Positions 1-11,060 of a DNA stretch of 64,000 bases are shown piece after piece. Each line of letters begins with the position of its first letter. Positions within the stretch are counted from its first letter, which is position 1. Location of the stretch: contig NC_052350.1 in the NCBI RefSeq assembly GCF_009727055.1, positions 27,741,174 through 27,805,173 on the forward strand, written 5' to 3'. Origin of the DNA: Benincasa hispida (lineage: Eukaryota; Streptophyta; Magnoliopsida; Cucurbitales; Cucurbitaceae). The notes beneath the pieces are model-generated. The model made no database searches. It was not told the DNA's origin and saw nothing but the letters and a program-made list of their open reading frames with translations. The position numbers were made by a program, and so were the translations under genes.

Positions 1-45
1 TAGATTTACTTCAAGTGCCTCATTGTTGTTATTGTTTTTTGCCAT
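1..45 (-). CDS. gag: gypsy gag, N-terminal fragment (cut by window edge)
   Basis: A minus-strand ATG at 45-43 opens a frame that stays open to the window edge (15 codons, starting MAKNNNNNEALE). It lies about 200 bp downstream of the tRNA-Asp-type primer binding site and the LTR, where the gag start of a tRNA-Asp-primed gypsy element is expected. The Asn run is low complexity, so the call rests on position rather than homology. The rest of the protein lies outside the window. The frame could be a chance ORF. Confidence 0.4.
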   Translation of the reverse strand, partial: MAKNNNNNEALEVNL

Positions 46-239
46 ATTCACTCTTCTACGCCTTGCTCTGTTCTGGTTTCCCTTACGCGAAAAGTACGCT
101 CGATCTTTAGGTCAGCTTCGAATTCTAGATCAGTTCCAGTATTCATAAACCATTAGACTGCTCTTCGCGATAAACAGCCAGTACAAAGAGATCTGTCCTG
201 CAAAATTTCATAAACGTACTTAACACTAACCGTTACCAA
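46..239 (-). other. untranslated leader of the left-edge gypsy element
   Basis: Sequence between the primer binding site and the presumed gag start on the minus strand. No motif or ORF of interest was seen. It is assigned only by its position between two recognisable landmarks. Confidence 0.4.
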
Positions 240-257
240 TCCCCGGCAACAACGCCA
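240..257 (-). other. primer binding site, tRNA-Asp type
   Basis: The plus strand reads tccccggcaacaacgcca, which matches the 3' end of plant tRNA-Asp including CCA, with two adjacent G-to-A changes. On the minus strand this is the complement used to prime minus-strand DNA synthesis. It sits next to the LTR end at about 258. The rest of a tRNA is absent, so this is not a tRNA gene. Confidence 0.7.
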
Positions 258-1943
258 TAAACTAGACACGGTGTTTTTATTATCTTTTAGCCAGTACAAG
301 GTCGAACATAGGGATTGTTTTCATTAATGCGTTACTTTTGTGATACATGCAACCGGTTTTTACAATTATAAAGAATTGGTTTATACAGGAATCTAAAGTG
401 CGATGAAAAGAAAGTTGCGTTGATAAAATAAAATTGCGTTGAAAATAAAATACTAAACTAATATGATACAAGATACAAGATACATAATATATGATACTGA
501 GGTTGAGACTGACTGTGAAGTTATACAAAGGATCGTGGTATGCGATGGCAAGTCTTCATGGATGAATCAGAAATAGAAAGAATGAGTAGTAAAAACATCG
601 CAAGTTTGTTAATTGCGTTAAAGATATAACTAAGGTTCCGCTTTCCCTTGGCGTACACCTCCCGGTGATCGACCGCGTTCCCATATCTCTATGGTGAAAC
701 AGGGATGAACACGATGAACGCAAGGTTGCTTCCATCTTTGGAAGTACTTCTCGCTTTAGTTAACGCATTCTTCCAACCCTCTCTCGATAGGTGGAATAAC
801 ATCTTCACTTCTGCTCTCACAGGTGAAGATGCCATCGAGCATGCTTTAGCTAAACTTAATTATTTCCTTAACACAAATTAATTTACTTACTTAATTCTTA
901 CTAATTACCCAGGGAATTAGGAAAACATCATAGAGAAAATGGATTATGGATGAACAGAAATAGACAAAGAGATGATAATGGAAATGATCATAATAATTAA
1001 TACTAAGATTAAGCGTCTGATACATGTTGTGAATGAAAGATTAAGAAGATGAGTACAAGTGATGAAATAGATATTTAGAGACAAATACAGAAGGAGTGTC
1101 AACGTCTTGACATAGATTTGAACAATGATTATGCTTGCCGGCGGGTGGAAGTAATGAAGAGGAGAGCTTCCCTCTCAGGCTTGCTCTTCTGGTAAAAGTG
1201 ACCTTTGTACAAAGCTTCAATGGTGGGGATTGGGAGGATTCTTTGCCCGAAGACTCACCTTTCGGCCTTGTCTCGTGATTATCCCTGATCTACTTTAGAA
1301 ATCGCTTCAGACCAGCCTCTCTCTCAGATCAGTATATACATGTTCCTATGTATTCAAGTATATCTTTCAATGGAATTGTAGAAGCTATTTATAGGCGAAG
1401 CTTGACTTTTTGCATTGTGGTCCCCACTGTATGGTTAAGGTAGTTCCTGAAATGGTGGAGTGAATATTCCTTCTGTAACACAATCAATCCCGTCAAAAAT
1501 GCACAAGTGACAGTTGTACACTCGTTAGAACCCTCCGCAGATGCATTGGTCTTTACATCTTCAATCCATCGCCATATGCGGTGTTGTTTTTTTATTACCG
1601 CATGCAGTTGAAATTGCATTGATCGCAAAGCTCTTGATCGATGATCACATGCGCCATCATTGCGTTGATCATCTCTTCGTTCTCGATTGATGGGTGCAAT
1701 GCGACGTAGATGCATTGTTCACTTTTATCTTTGAGCCATGAACACATGTGGTGACTGATTTCCTACAAAAAGAACTGAAACATTCTATTCTACCATCACA
1801 ATGGTGTTAATGGGTGTATTGACGAAAATTTATAATTCTCGCATTTCTTAGCCAATTTCTATACAATCGATGCAACTTTCATTTCTTTTAGTCGCAATAT
1901 CTAAATAAAACAGTATAAATAACTTGTATTTCTAAAGTTATCA
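258..1943 (-). mobile_element. 5' LTR of a minus-strand gypsy element (tRNA-Asp primed)
   Basis: In minus orientation the LTR starts TGATAACTTT (complement of 1934-1943) and ends next to the tRNA-Asp primer binding site near 258. It contains a TATA box (1384-1395) followed by a pyrimidine/purine-rich leader, as expected of a U3-R-U5 unit of about 1.69 kb. The element's body lies left of the window. At 1944 it abuts copia leader sequence, so it appears to have inserted into an older copia element. The candidate target duplicate attcc at 1944-1948 cannot be checked because the other end is missing. The left LTR boundary is uncertain by about 10 bp. Short ORFs inside it (280-528, 1389-1715) match nothing I recognise and are not called as genes. 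Confidence 0.65.
1384..1395 (-). promoter_or_regulatory. TATA box of the left-edge gypsy LTR
   Basis: The minus strand reads cctataaatagc, a strong plant TATA box. It lies about 550 bp inside the LTR and drives towards the primer binding site and gag. Transcription would be expected to begin about 30 bp further along, near 1350. Confidence 0.6.
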
Positions 1944-2636
1944 ATTCCACTCACGTTTCTCCCTGTATGTTCACACCGTGAGATTCATGCTTGGCCTCGA
2001 GATGCCCAGGATGCATCCCCCTTAGGATGGTGTTTGCATGATTCAATATCAAGGTGGACGGAGAGAGTATTTACAGTAAGTGGGTGAAGGGTGTGTGTCA
2101 ACACGTCCTATGGTCTCTATCATTAGTTCACACTGTGAGATCATTTTGTACGCCCTCGTGTCGCCCTGGAAGCGGCCCCTTTAGGATGGGTTTTGTGCAG
2201 TTGGTCAATATCAAGGTGAATTCCAGAAATGGATAGGGTCTTTTTAGTTTTTGCCCCATTCGAAATTTTTCCCTTCGGATTGGCCTTTTGGGACAAACCT
2301 CTAGGGCTTAAAATGGCGGGTCACACTTACGGGAGATTGTTAAGCTAATGATCTCTTGGCCAAATCAATGATGGCTATTTGTTATAGGAGCAAGAGTTGT
2401 TCTGGTATTAATGACTGGTTGAGATCTTCTCAATTCAGAGGAGGGATAACTGACCTCCCTTAGGCGGCTTTTGTCCTATACCTTTGAAGTGTCATTGCAA
2501 AACTAGATGTCACACGGGGTTCATGTTAGTTTTGCTAAAATCTTATTGGATGTTGTTTTGTTTTACAACGAGTATTTGCTTAAAAACTAACGTAGGTCAA
2601 TTTATATTTCTTTTCAGTAACTCGTTGGTATTTCCG
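1944..2636 (+). other. copia 5' leader remnant (gag-proximal half)
   Basis: This stretch is clearly homologous to the leaders of elements B (about 29220-29870) and F (about 53290-53940). Shared phrases include cacaccgtgagat, aggatggtgtttg, caatatcaaggtg and ggcgggtcacactta. It also ends with the pyrimidine-rich ttcttttcag that precedes gag in the other copies. The gag gene itself is missing: at about 2636 the sequence switches to LTR. On its left it is cut by the gypsy LTR. The two small ORFs here (2054-2236, 2484-2681) are leader sequence. Confidence 0.7.
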
Positions 2637-4034
2637 TTTAAACATAGTGGCCACATCCTCTCTTTGGAAGAGAGGACCTAGTCATAGTAGGACTATGACT
2701 TATTGTTTGTTAGAGAAATCAGTGGTACCTAAGGAGTTAGATGTAACTACAGGGGAAAAATGGTAAATTGGCCCAACTGTACTTACGAGTGATCTGTGAA
2801 GGTTTCTCACACTATTGATTGGTTGATATGGACACAAAAATATATATGTAGTGAGAAGAGTGCAACCGTCGGTTCTTAGTGTAGTGCCCAATAGTTAACG
2901 GATGGTATATCTCGTGACTAAAGGGTTTAGTCAGTTATTCACGTATCGTTGGAACTTCAAGCTACAAGTCCATAAAAGGTCCCTTTGGTTGCTCAATGGA
3001 TTCAAGTTGAGAATCAAATTTTGGGGTTGATTTGAAGTGTTCAAATTAACAAGAGGAAATTCAATTATATATGATATAATTGGTGTGATGTATGAGATAC
3101 ATCATTTGGAGGAATTAATGTAAATATAATTTACATTAAGCACCTTAAAATAGAAAAAGAACTATGTTTTATATGTTTCATGAGATGAAATATTAAAACT
3201 ATAGGTTATAAATATAATATGATAAGTTGGTTATCATATTTATTTATAATATATTAATTATATGATAATTAATTCTTTTTCTCTAATATCGATTGAGTGG
3301 GAGATTATTCGTAGTTTTATGGTAACCGTGAGATAAAAGAAAATTTTTTTCCTAAATTTAGGAGTTACCTCATTTGGAAAGTTCTCACGGAGACAAGCTA
3401 TCAAGTGAAAGAGTTTCACTAAACGATAGTATTAAGAGACTACACGATCAGCTAAGCGATCACTTACCTTTGACTATACGATAGTTAATCAGCTGATCAT
3501 AGCTACACAATCGAGTGGCTAAGTTTATACGATAGGCTTCCATTTACTAAACAAACGAGCACATCGTCTATACGATAGACAATGTCTTATCTCCCACTTG
3601 CTCGATCGTAGACCTCCAGTCTCTTCCTCAAGCCAAGATCAGATAGAGCTCATAACTCCTGAATTCTCACACCGAGAATACCAAGGTAACCATTGTGGTG
3701 GTGTCCTCACTCAGTTCGTGGATCAAGTTAGACTCGATTGGGTTCGAGGAGCTATTCGTTATGTTCGTGGTCGTGTTGTTTGTGTGGTGATTGTTGTGTT
3801 CGAGTGTGTTATTCTGGGACGCTTGTAGATTGATCGAGGGATTCGTGAAGAATGGTTCTTCAAAGGTATGCATCCTCTATCCCTTGTGTCATCGTTTGGC
3901 ATGCTGTAATTTCTAGTTATGCATGACCTGTTAGTTTCCATTTTTAGACTGTAATTGTTTGTGTTCAATTTGAATGGAATTTGGAACGATCCCTTCCTAC
4001 TGCTCATGGAAATCCTCGTTTTTTATTTCCTTCA
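2637..4034 (+). mobile_element. copia LTR, 5'-truncated (beta type)
   Basis: The sequence matches the complete LTR at 44244-46422 (opposite strand), for example around tagtggccac and agtaggactatgactt. Its first ~700 bp are missing. It ends in ttca at 4034, the usual LTR terminus in this window. A word array (3420-3605) lies 430-615 bp before the end, and a splice-donor-like ttcaaag/gtatgc lies at 3865. No TATA box is evident. It is joined to a copia leader at its left, which is not a normal element order, so recombination or deletion has joined two copies. ORFs around 3598-4007 are not genes. Confidence 0.7.
3420..3605. repeat. CGATCG-type word array in an LTR
   Basis: Irregularly spaced words such as cacgatca, aagcgatcactta, tatacgatag and acaatcgag, 15-35 bp apart. 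One near-palindrome reads gtctatacgatagac. The array sits at the same distance from the LTR end as in other copies. Spacing and wording are too irregular for a tandem satellite. Confidence 0.55.
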
Positions 4035-6034
4035 TAAGGAAGAGTTTCATTGGGGATGGTGACGAAATTAAGTAGGAGAGGATTTCTCAACCTTACTGTG
4101 AGGGTGAGCATCATCTAGAACGATGACGAAAATAAATAGAGAGATTGTGTTGATCCCAAAATGGTGTCATCGAGGACGATGACAATGTTAAGATGGGGAG
4201 AGTGTCTCAACCCTACTATGACCGAGTGGGTTGAGACTCCCACGAAGTAGACAAGACAAGAAGCAAGCATGATGACATCCAAAAGGGTGTCATCCATTCG
4301 GCTAAAGAATGGGCAAGAGAAGTGAAGTGTCATGATGCGACCGAGGAGGATGATGCATCATCCAGCACACAAAGAAGAGTGAACAAACATGTCAAGTTGA
4401 ACATCAAATAAGAAGACAAGCACCAGTGTCATTGGTGGTGTCAATGACAAGCTTAGTAGGGGCCAGATGGGTCTCGGGCCATGACCTTGGAAGTCAGGAT
4501 CTCCCGCGAGTTTGGACGAGCAACTCTAGAGTTAGATGCATATTGAGGAAATATGCAAGCACGTTGAATCTCATGTCAATTGAAGTTCAAATGAAAGCTC
4601 TACGCTAGTGGGTGACCGTTCGCCATAATCCATATGCATGAGTGGTAGATTAAGAAATGTCCATAAAGCACTAAAGTGGGAGGCATGGTGTTGGCTCTCC
4701 AAGTGAGCTACCACATGACACACGAATGTGTCATGGCGTGGGTGAGTGTTGCAGGACGAGTGTCTTGGACAACTTCCTGTGAGGAGGAGTAACTCAAGGA
4801 CAATGTTGGGTGGCATGGGTGTGCCGACATTACGCTTTCTTGGGAAGAATGGAGATTGGTATATATGCTTGGGTAGCGGCACGATATCCTCAAACGACAT
4901 GGTATGGTCGCAAGTGTCGTCATGCCATGATGATGTTCGTATTGATGATTGTCTCATTGGTCTCGGTAAATGTGAATGAACCGAGAGTTAGTTCTTCATA
5001 GTTGTGTCCCTGTGTGAAATGAAGTTGTATGTCATCCTATGTTTTGGGGTGGCATCCTTAAATACCAATGGACACCCAATGAGCATCGAAAAATTAGTCT
5101 TGTCTCAACTAAAAGCAAGACTTATCCCGATTGGCAAGTTTAGTTAGTTCCTGACTCAAGATGAAGTAGGAAGCTTACAGTTTGTTTGATAAAGTAGGAC
5201 TAACCTGCTGATAGGTCAAGACTCATGCCGGTAAGGTCCCGACTCAATAGAGGTATGAAATGATCGAGTGGGCAAGAACTAAGGTGAAAGAGAGATGGTG
5301 GAATGTATGAAGGGGCGATATATATTGTTGAGATGAGCTAAGTTATAAGCGTCAAGTTGAGAACACACAATTAAAAAATGTCATTGGCGAGCAAAAGAAT
5401 GCTCCCTGGTACGAATAGTCAAATGGATGTTCGATGCACGTCATGAGACAAAGGATTACGTAAGCTCAGTTGAGAATGAAAGAACCTCGCATGACGGTCC
5501 AACAAAGTAAGATGACTCGAGAAAAGAATGTTTTGGCTAGGATTAGCCTCTAGGCTGGCCTTGATCGAGGAAAAGATCATGGCACTGCACGGTTGAAGAA
5601 GTATGACTGTGACATTCGACGACTGTAATCCACGAAGAAAAATGTTCTTTTTTATTGGTGTACACCTCCCATTGATCATATAATATAAATATATATTTTG
5701 TTTTCCTTTCCAAACCTAACCCTATTTCCACATATTTATTTCTATATATAAATACTATGAACCTTTCCCTTTTCATTGTAACATACCAAATCTCTTTCAA
5801 AATTAACTCCCAAATTCTAAATTTTATCAAGTTAAAAAATAAATAAAATCAATTATCCCTTTAATTTTCTCATTTTAATTAAATCCAAATCTCCAAATTT
5901 ACTTCAAATTCCTATATCAACTTGTTTTAAATTAATTATCTACTCCAATTTGGCTTAAAACAAAAATTACTGAATCATAAACCTAATCAATTTAAGATAA
6001 TTAATTTAAAATTTCCTAAAATTCAGGATATTAC
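4035..6034 (-). mobile_element. gypsy LTR, minus strand (probable)
   Basis: The minus strand begins TGTAATATCCTGAATTTTAG (6034 downward), a typical start for a Tekay/Del-like gypsy LTR. A polypurine tract sits immediately outside it at 6035-6050, so this would be a 3' LTR. A TATA-like tatatata lies near 5745. The other end is placed at 4035 only because the copia LTR ends there. At 4050-4230 an imperfect duplication of about 115 bp repeats the sense of gatgac...ttaag...tctcaacc. ORFs at 4426-5001 and 5419-5830 have no recognisable domain and are left out. Confidence 0.5.
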
Positions 6035-6052
6035 ATTCTTTCCACCTTAAGG
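6035..6052 (-). other. polypurine tract of the minus-strand gypsy
   Basis: The complement reads ccttaaggtggaaagaa directly before the LTR start, matching the plus-strand priming site of gypsy elements. The element body that should follow is interrupted by the copia LTR at 6053. Confidence 0.5.
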
Positions 6053-8051
6053 TGTTGGGGTTGATTCCCTAAATCTTATGGTCTTGTAGTTTATAATTGT
6101 ATTTGTACAAACATTTTATTTATCTAATAAAATAAGTGGTTTTTTATTTGAAATTTAATTGCATTAACCCAAAAACCAATAAACTAAGATCCAAGGTTAT
6201 CTGTTGTAACTTAAATATGTAAGTGGATCATGTTTAAGTAATAATCTGAATGGTCTGTAGTAAATGGATAAGGTTGTGTACCTTATCCTAGTGACACTAC
6301 AGATACGACCTACTTTCTAGTTGTTACAATTGTTGTCAAGTGCTACAAATGATATGATCTTGATCATTCATGTGGAGATATGTGAGCCAGGGTATCCTAT
6401 GCAAAGAGTTTGTATAAAACCAGACCACGAAATGAATAGTTCCTCTTCATAAGAGCATTGCTAGAAGAAGCTTATATTTCACCAGGTTGACCATAGGTGA
6501 GTTGACATGAATCCTGAGTGAGTTGTGAACTCCTACCTATGAGAGCGATCCTTTGATCTACATGGGTGAGAGTGGCCAGATTCTCGACTCAATATGCCTA
6601 CCATTTTGGATTTGTTTGATTGAGGAGCTGAAAACAGCTACACAAGAAGAAATTTCTACACAAAAAGGAATTCACTCCTTCCCTATTGTTAGACAAGTAG
6701 AGAAATTGCTCCCTTATAGACTAATTCTTGTGATTAAACAATGTGGTGCCACTCTCTCTCCTAGCCCGAGAGGGTTTTGATTCTAGTTGGACTATAACTA
6801 TTAGTTATTAGAGGGATCAGTGGTACTTAAGGAGTTAGATGTAACTATAAGGGTAAAATGGTAATTTTGACCCATTTGTACTCATAGTAATTTGTAAAGG
6901 ATCAATGCATTGTTGATTGGTTATATCCAATGGACAAAAAAATATATCTATAGAGTGAAGAGTGCAACTGTCTGTCTTTAGTGGAGTGACTGACAGTTAA
7001 TGAAAGTTGATTAATTTAATTAAAGAGTTTAATTAATTAATCAAGTAACATTGGAGCTTCAATCTATAAGTCCAAAGGTCCCCTCATTAGCTCAATTAGG
7101 ATTAATGAGAATCAAATTAATTTTGGATTAATTTAAATTGTTCAAATTAATTAAACGGAATTAATTATATAAGTTATAGTTAATATAATGTATGTGATAC
7201 ATTCTAATATAAAATTTTAGTGAGAGAAATAAATATTTGAATATGATTCACATATTAATTATTTAGATATGATTCATATAAAAACTAGAGGTTAAATTAA
7301 TATGAATGTGATTCATATTAATACTATAGATTAATCCAGAGATTGGTAACCAATAAGTTATATTATATGTGATATTATACAAACTATAAGTTAAATGTCA
7401 TATGTGATGTAAATATGGTTTTATTAATATATAATAAAGTTGGTTATTATATATTTTATTTAAAATTCAAATTATGATTTTTAATTTAATTTTTTGAAAT
7501 TTAAAATTTTGAGAGGGAGAGTTAGTTTTATAACTCCCCTCTCTCCTTGAATCTTTCAACTCAACGAACGTATAAAAGGGAGAGAGGGTTTTTCATCTTC
7601 TTCCTTTTCTGTTCCATTCACACAAGTTGCTCTCTATGATTTTTTGCATTGTGTATCTCTCTCTAAAAAATTTCTCATCTTCTCCCTTTCTTCCCAAAAT
7701 TAATTAAAAGCGAGCCCGCAACTTCGCTACGTTTCTCATCCTAGAGAATAAAAAGGAAGCCCTTATGGGGGTGATCCTTTGGTTTACTACATTGCTGCAT
7801 TGATGAGACCAAGAGAAAAGGCCATTCGTGTTTGTGCTGCGACTTGAAGAGGAAATGTGAAGATTACTATTCTTCAAGAGTAAGTTCTCCAATTCCCTGT
7901 ATTTCCTCTTGTTTTCACAGTGAATAACATGCTTAAATTGAATTTTGTTTAATCGTTGTTTTCATCCTCTACTTTAATATGTTCTGTAAGAATGTAAACT
8001 GGGACTCAATTGCATTCACGTGCTTCCACTTTGAATATTCAAAATCCTTCA
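6053..8051 (+). mobile_element. copia 5' LTR, complete (alpha type)
   Basis: Starts TGTTGGGGTTGATTCCC and ends CCTTCA, two bases before a primer binding site, giving 1999 bp. It carries a clear TATA box (tataaaag, 7571-7578) and a splice-donor-like tcaaga/gtaagt at 7880. It inserted just outside a gypsy polypurine tract. It belongs with the LTRs of B, D and the fragment at 19276, which share the start TGTTGGGG/TGTTAGGG TTGATGCCC. The reading frame at 6553-6780 lies in a conserved LTR segment and is not a gene. Confidence 0.8.
7571..7578 (+). promoter_or_regulatory. TATA box of the copia LTR
   Basis: tataaaag in the context gtataaaagggagagag, about 480 bp before the LTR end. This is the best core promoter in the window. 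Transcription would start near 7600 and run into the leader at 8054. Confidence 0.6.
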
Positions 8052-8053
8052 AT

Positions 8054-8065
8054 TGGTATCAAAGC
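8054..8065 (+). other. primer binding site, initiator-Met tRNA type
   Basis: tggtatcaaagc, one mismatch from the complement of the plant initiator-Met tRNA 3' end (TGGTATCAGAGC). It follows the LTR end with a two-base spacer, the same geometry as at 28491 and 51409. Confidence 0.75.
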
Positions 8066-8414
8066 TTGAGTCTCAATTTTTCATTTTTGAACCTTAAATC
8101 AGAGTTTATGGTAGGTATTATATTTTCATTGTGATGTATATTTTGAGTTTTTGTACATTGGATGATTTTGAGATTGGCATTAGTTTTTACTACTTTTGAT
8201 CAATCGGTTTGTAAGGGCCCATTGTATTTTTAGGCATTAATTCCTTGCAATCGAGTCTTATTTAGGTCTGTGTCGTTCGTAATGGTGTTCCAAATTCCAT
8301 TTGGAGAAATTGGGAGCAAGAATGGAGCAAAATGGATGAACGAACGAAGAAGAGCAGGCTTCTGCCTTAGAGTATAAGGCTAAAGCGTCGTGATGCTTGC
8401 CTTATGTTGTAAGG
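8066..8414 (+). other. copia leader fragment ending at an inversion junction
   Basis: Homologous to, but clearly diverged from, the minus-strand leader at about 14300-14648: both carry the order ttgaacctta, tttgtaca-ttggatg, ggcataatt, ggatgaac. It runs on the plus strand and stops at about 8415, where the sequence turns into the 3' end of a minus-strand copia pol. Two small hairpins lie at its end. Confidence 0.65.
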
Positions 8415-8416
8415 CA
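8364..8416. repeat. two perfect hairpins at the junction
   Basis: gcctta-gagta-taaggc (8364-8380) and tgcctta-tgttg-taaggca (8398-8416), each with a five-base loop. The second one ends at the inversion breakpoint. Confidence 0.6.
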
Positions 8417-9991
8417 GACTCTCCAAGTGACCCTCAAACACCTTAGCCATGAGGAAATTTGTAAACGAATCAACAACGTTGTACTCCAAAACGATCTTCG
8501 TGATGATCACGACCCCTTGATGTACAATCTCCCAAATTAGGTGATGCTTGTGCTCAATATGCTTTCCACGCTTATGGCTTTTGGGCTCCCTGGAATTAGC
8601 CACATCACCACGATTATCATAATAAAGATTGATGAGCCTTGATATGTCTAGAACAACTTTTAGATCGATCAGGAATTTCCTGAGCCAAACAATCTCCTTG
8701 GCAGCTTCACAAGTCGTTACATATTCTGCCTCCATGGTGGAGTCATCAATGCACCCCTGCTTAGTACTTAAGGATCAAATCTTTAGACCTGTACATAAGC
8801 CACATCACCTCTTTATTAAGAGTGAACATTGATCCCAAAGTGGATTTCCTATAATCCCCATCAGTCTAAAAATCAGAGTCAGTGTATCCTATAAGGATCA
8901 AATCTTTAGACCTGTACACAAGCATGTAATCCTTTGCCCTCCTAAGATACTTGAGGATAGTTTTAACGACTATCCAGTGATCTGATCCTAGATTAGACTG
9001 ATATCTACTAACTATCCTCATTGCATAGCAAATGTTAGTTCTAGTACATAACATTGCATACATCAGGTTGCCAATAGCCGATGCATAGGAGATCCGTCTC
9101 ATCTCCTCAATTTCAAGAGGTGTCTTAGGACACTGTTCCTTAGACAAGACAACTTCATGCCAAAAAGGTAACAAGCCACTCTTGGAGTTTAGCATCGAAT
9201 ATTTGACAAGCATCTTGTCAATGTACGATGCTTGTGACAAGGCCAATGATTTGTTCTTACGACCCCTAAAGATCTTATAAGCCAGAATAAACTGTGGCTC
9301 TCCCAAATATTTCATTTAGAATTGGGTCGCTAGCCACTGTTTTATGTCAGTTAGTAGACCTACATCATTCCTAATGAGTAGGATATCATCTATATATTAC
9401 ACTAAGAAAACCACTAAACTGTTGATGATTTTCTTGTAGACACAAGGCTCATCAACATTCTGATCAAAGCCAAAAGATTTAATTGTAGTATCAAACCTCA
9501 TATTCTAAGATCGAGAAGCTTATTTCAGTCCATAAATGGACCGATTAAGGTTGCAAAATTTGTGCTCTTGACCTTGGTTTATGAATCCCTCTAATTGGTA
9601 TATAAAGATGGTCTCCTCAAGATTGCCACTCAGAAAGGCAGTCTTAACGTGCATTCACCAAATTTCATAGTCATAATATTCGACAATAGAAGAAGTATCC
9701 AAATAGACTTTAACATGGCAACAGGTGATAAAGTCTCCTCATAGTCAAGTCCGTCAACTTGGGTATAACTCATTGCCACTAGTCTAGCTTTAAAGGTTTG
9801 CACCTTACCATCGACACCCTTTTCCTATTGTAGATCCATTTACAACCTATAGTTTTGACCCCATCAAGGTGATCTACGAGATCCCAGACTGAATTGAAGT
9901 ACATAGACTCTATTTCGAGATCCATGGCTTTGATCCATTCATCCTTGAGATCCATGGCTTTGATCCATTCATCCTTGTCTACATCTTTCAT
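8415..9991 (-). pseudogene. pol: copia element A: reverse transcriptase and RNase H (broken)
   Basis: Reverse transcriptase would copy the element's RNA and RNase H would remove the template in the virus-like particle. Read right to left: the RT start (KDEWIKAMDLE, 9991-9890), the catalytic motif as YIDD near 9385-9396, a conserved RT/connection segment (9315-8866: ALSQASYIDKM, YASAIGNLMYAM, GYTDSDF) and RNase H (8735 down: MEAEYVTTCEAAKE, DNRGDVANS, KRGKHIEHKHHL). There are stops between these pieces, including one just before YIDD. The last frame runs past the true end (VFEGHLES) across the junction at 8415 and picks up about 16 residues from antisense leader. A 26-bp block at 8893-8918 is repeated at 8770-8795 within the RNase H part. 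The domains are certain; function is lost. Confidence 0.85.
9917..9976 (-). repeat. exact 30-bp tandem duplication inside RT
   Basis: Two identical 30-bp copies (9917-9946 and 9947-9976) that keep the frame and double the peptide DEWIKAMDLK/E. Other copies in the window have a single unit, so this is private to element A. Confidence 0.9.
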
Positions 9992-11060
9992 TGCCTATTT
10001 ATAGGACAATGGATCCTCAATGTTTCCATTAGATATGACGGTTAGGGTTTTTGTTAAACCCATATAACGAACAGGTGAGTATGCAACCCTTCCACTATAT
10101 TGAGGTTCCCACAACAGTTGAGGTGGATGTGACCTACTAGATGAATCGACATTAACAACTTTTGTTGAGGTACTAGGCTCTTCAACAACTTTTGTTGAAG
10201 GTTCAATAGTTTTGTTAGAAAGCTCATTTAATACTATCTTACTGCGCAATTTGTGCTAATGTAGCGTTTGTGTTTGTGAACACAAACACTTTATTATCTT
10301 TAAAATCGTAGAAGTAACCACCCCTCATTCCTTTAGGGTAGCCTACAAATAGGCATAATTTTGAACGAGGTTCCAATTTCTTAGAATTAGCCTCAAGCAC
10401 ATGTGTTGGCCAACCCCACATCCTGAAATGACATAAACTACCTTTATGAACATTTCATAATTCCAAAGGTGTTTCAGAAACACTCTTGGATGGAACACAG
10501 TTCAAAATATAGGTTGTAGTCTGTATTACATAACCCCAGAATGAAGCAAGTAAGTGAGCGTAACTCATTATAGACCGAACCATGTCCAACAAGATTTGAT
10601 TTCTCCTTTCTAATATACCATTTTTCTAAGATGTACCAGGTGCCGAGAGTTGGGTACTCTCCATCTCGATTAGATCGAAGTGTCTTTATTGTTTTACTTA
10701 GTGCATTTTTAATTTTAGCCTTGTACTCTTTGAACTTTTCAAGGGCTTTAGACTTATGTTACATTAGGTAAACATACCAATAATCATTTGTGAAGGTGAT
10801 GAAATATTTGAACCCTCATCTTGCCTTAATATTCATAGGACTATAGAGGCCTGAATGTACAAGTTCTAAAGGTTCTTTGGCTTTGTGAACTTTTCCAGTA
10901 AAAGGTCTTTTAGTCATTTTGCCTTCAAGGCATGACTCATAAACTGGTAGAGAATTTTCTTCTAACTCACTTAAAGGTCCATTCTGAACCAATCTCTCAA
11001 TCCTATTGAGATTAATGTGTCCTAATCTTAGGTACCAAAGTTGGACATTTTATTTAGGAG
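9992..11060 (-). pseudogene. pol: copia element A: integrase and linker (broken)
   Basis: Integrase inserts the cDNA. The linker before RT (10249-9995: RSKIVLNELSN, VVEEPSTSTKVV) and the integrase C-terminal part (10421-10239: THVLEANSKKLEPRSKLCLF, VGYPKG, GGYFYD) are readable. The catalytic core between about 10430 and 10960 is decayed by stops and a small deletion, so the third acidic residue cannot be placed with confidence. The zinc-binding start is visible near 10960-11040 (LWYLRLGHIN-like). Position and order match element B. It is non-functional as read. Confidence 0.75.

Noticed and set aside
240..257. tRNA-Asp gene end
   Set aside because: Only the 3' 18 bases match and the CCA is encoded. 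The site abuts an LTR, so it is a primer binding site. The same applies to 19225-19242.
1944..2636. Host gene 5' region with conserved blocks
   Set aside because: The conserved blocks match copia leaders elsewhere in the window in the same order.
4571..4957. 128-aa minus-strand ORF and its overlapping frames
   Set aside because: Lies in a probable gypsy LTR, has no recognisable domain, and three frames overlap. Composition looks like chance coding.
6553..6780. 75-aa ORF
   Set aside because: Part of a conserved LTR segment present in many copies on either strand and interrupted in most; not a gene.
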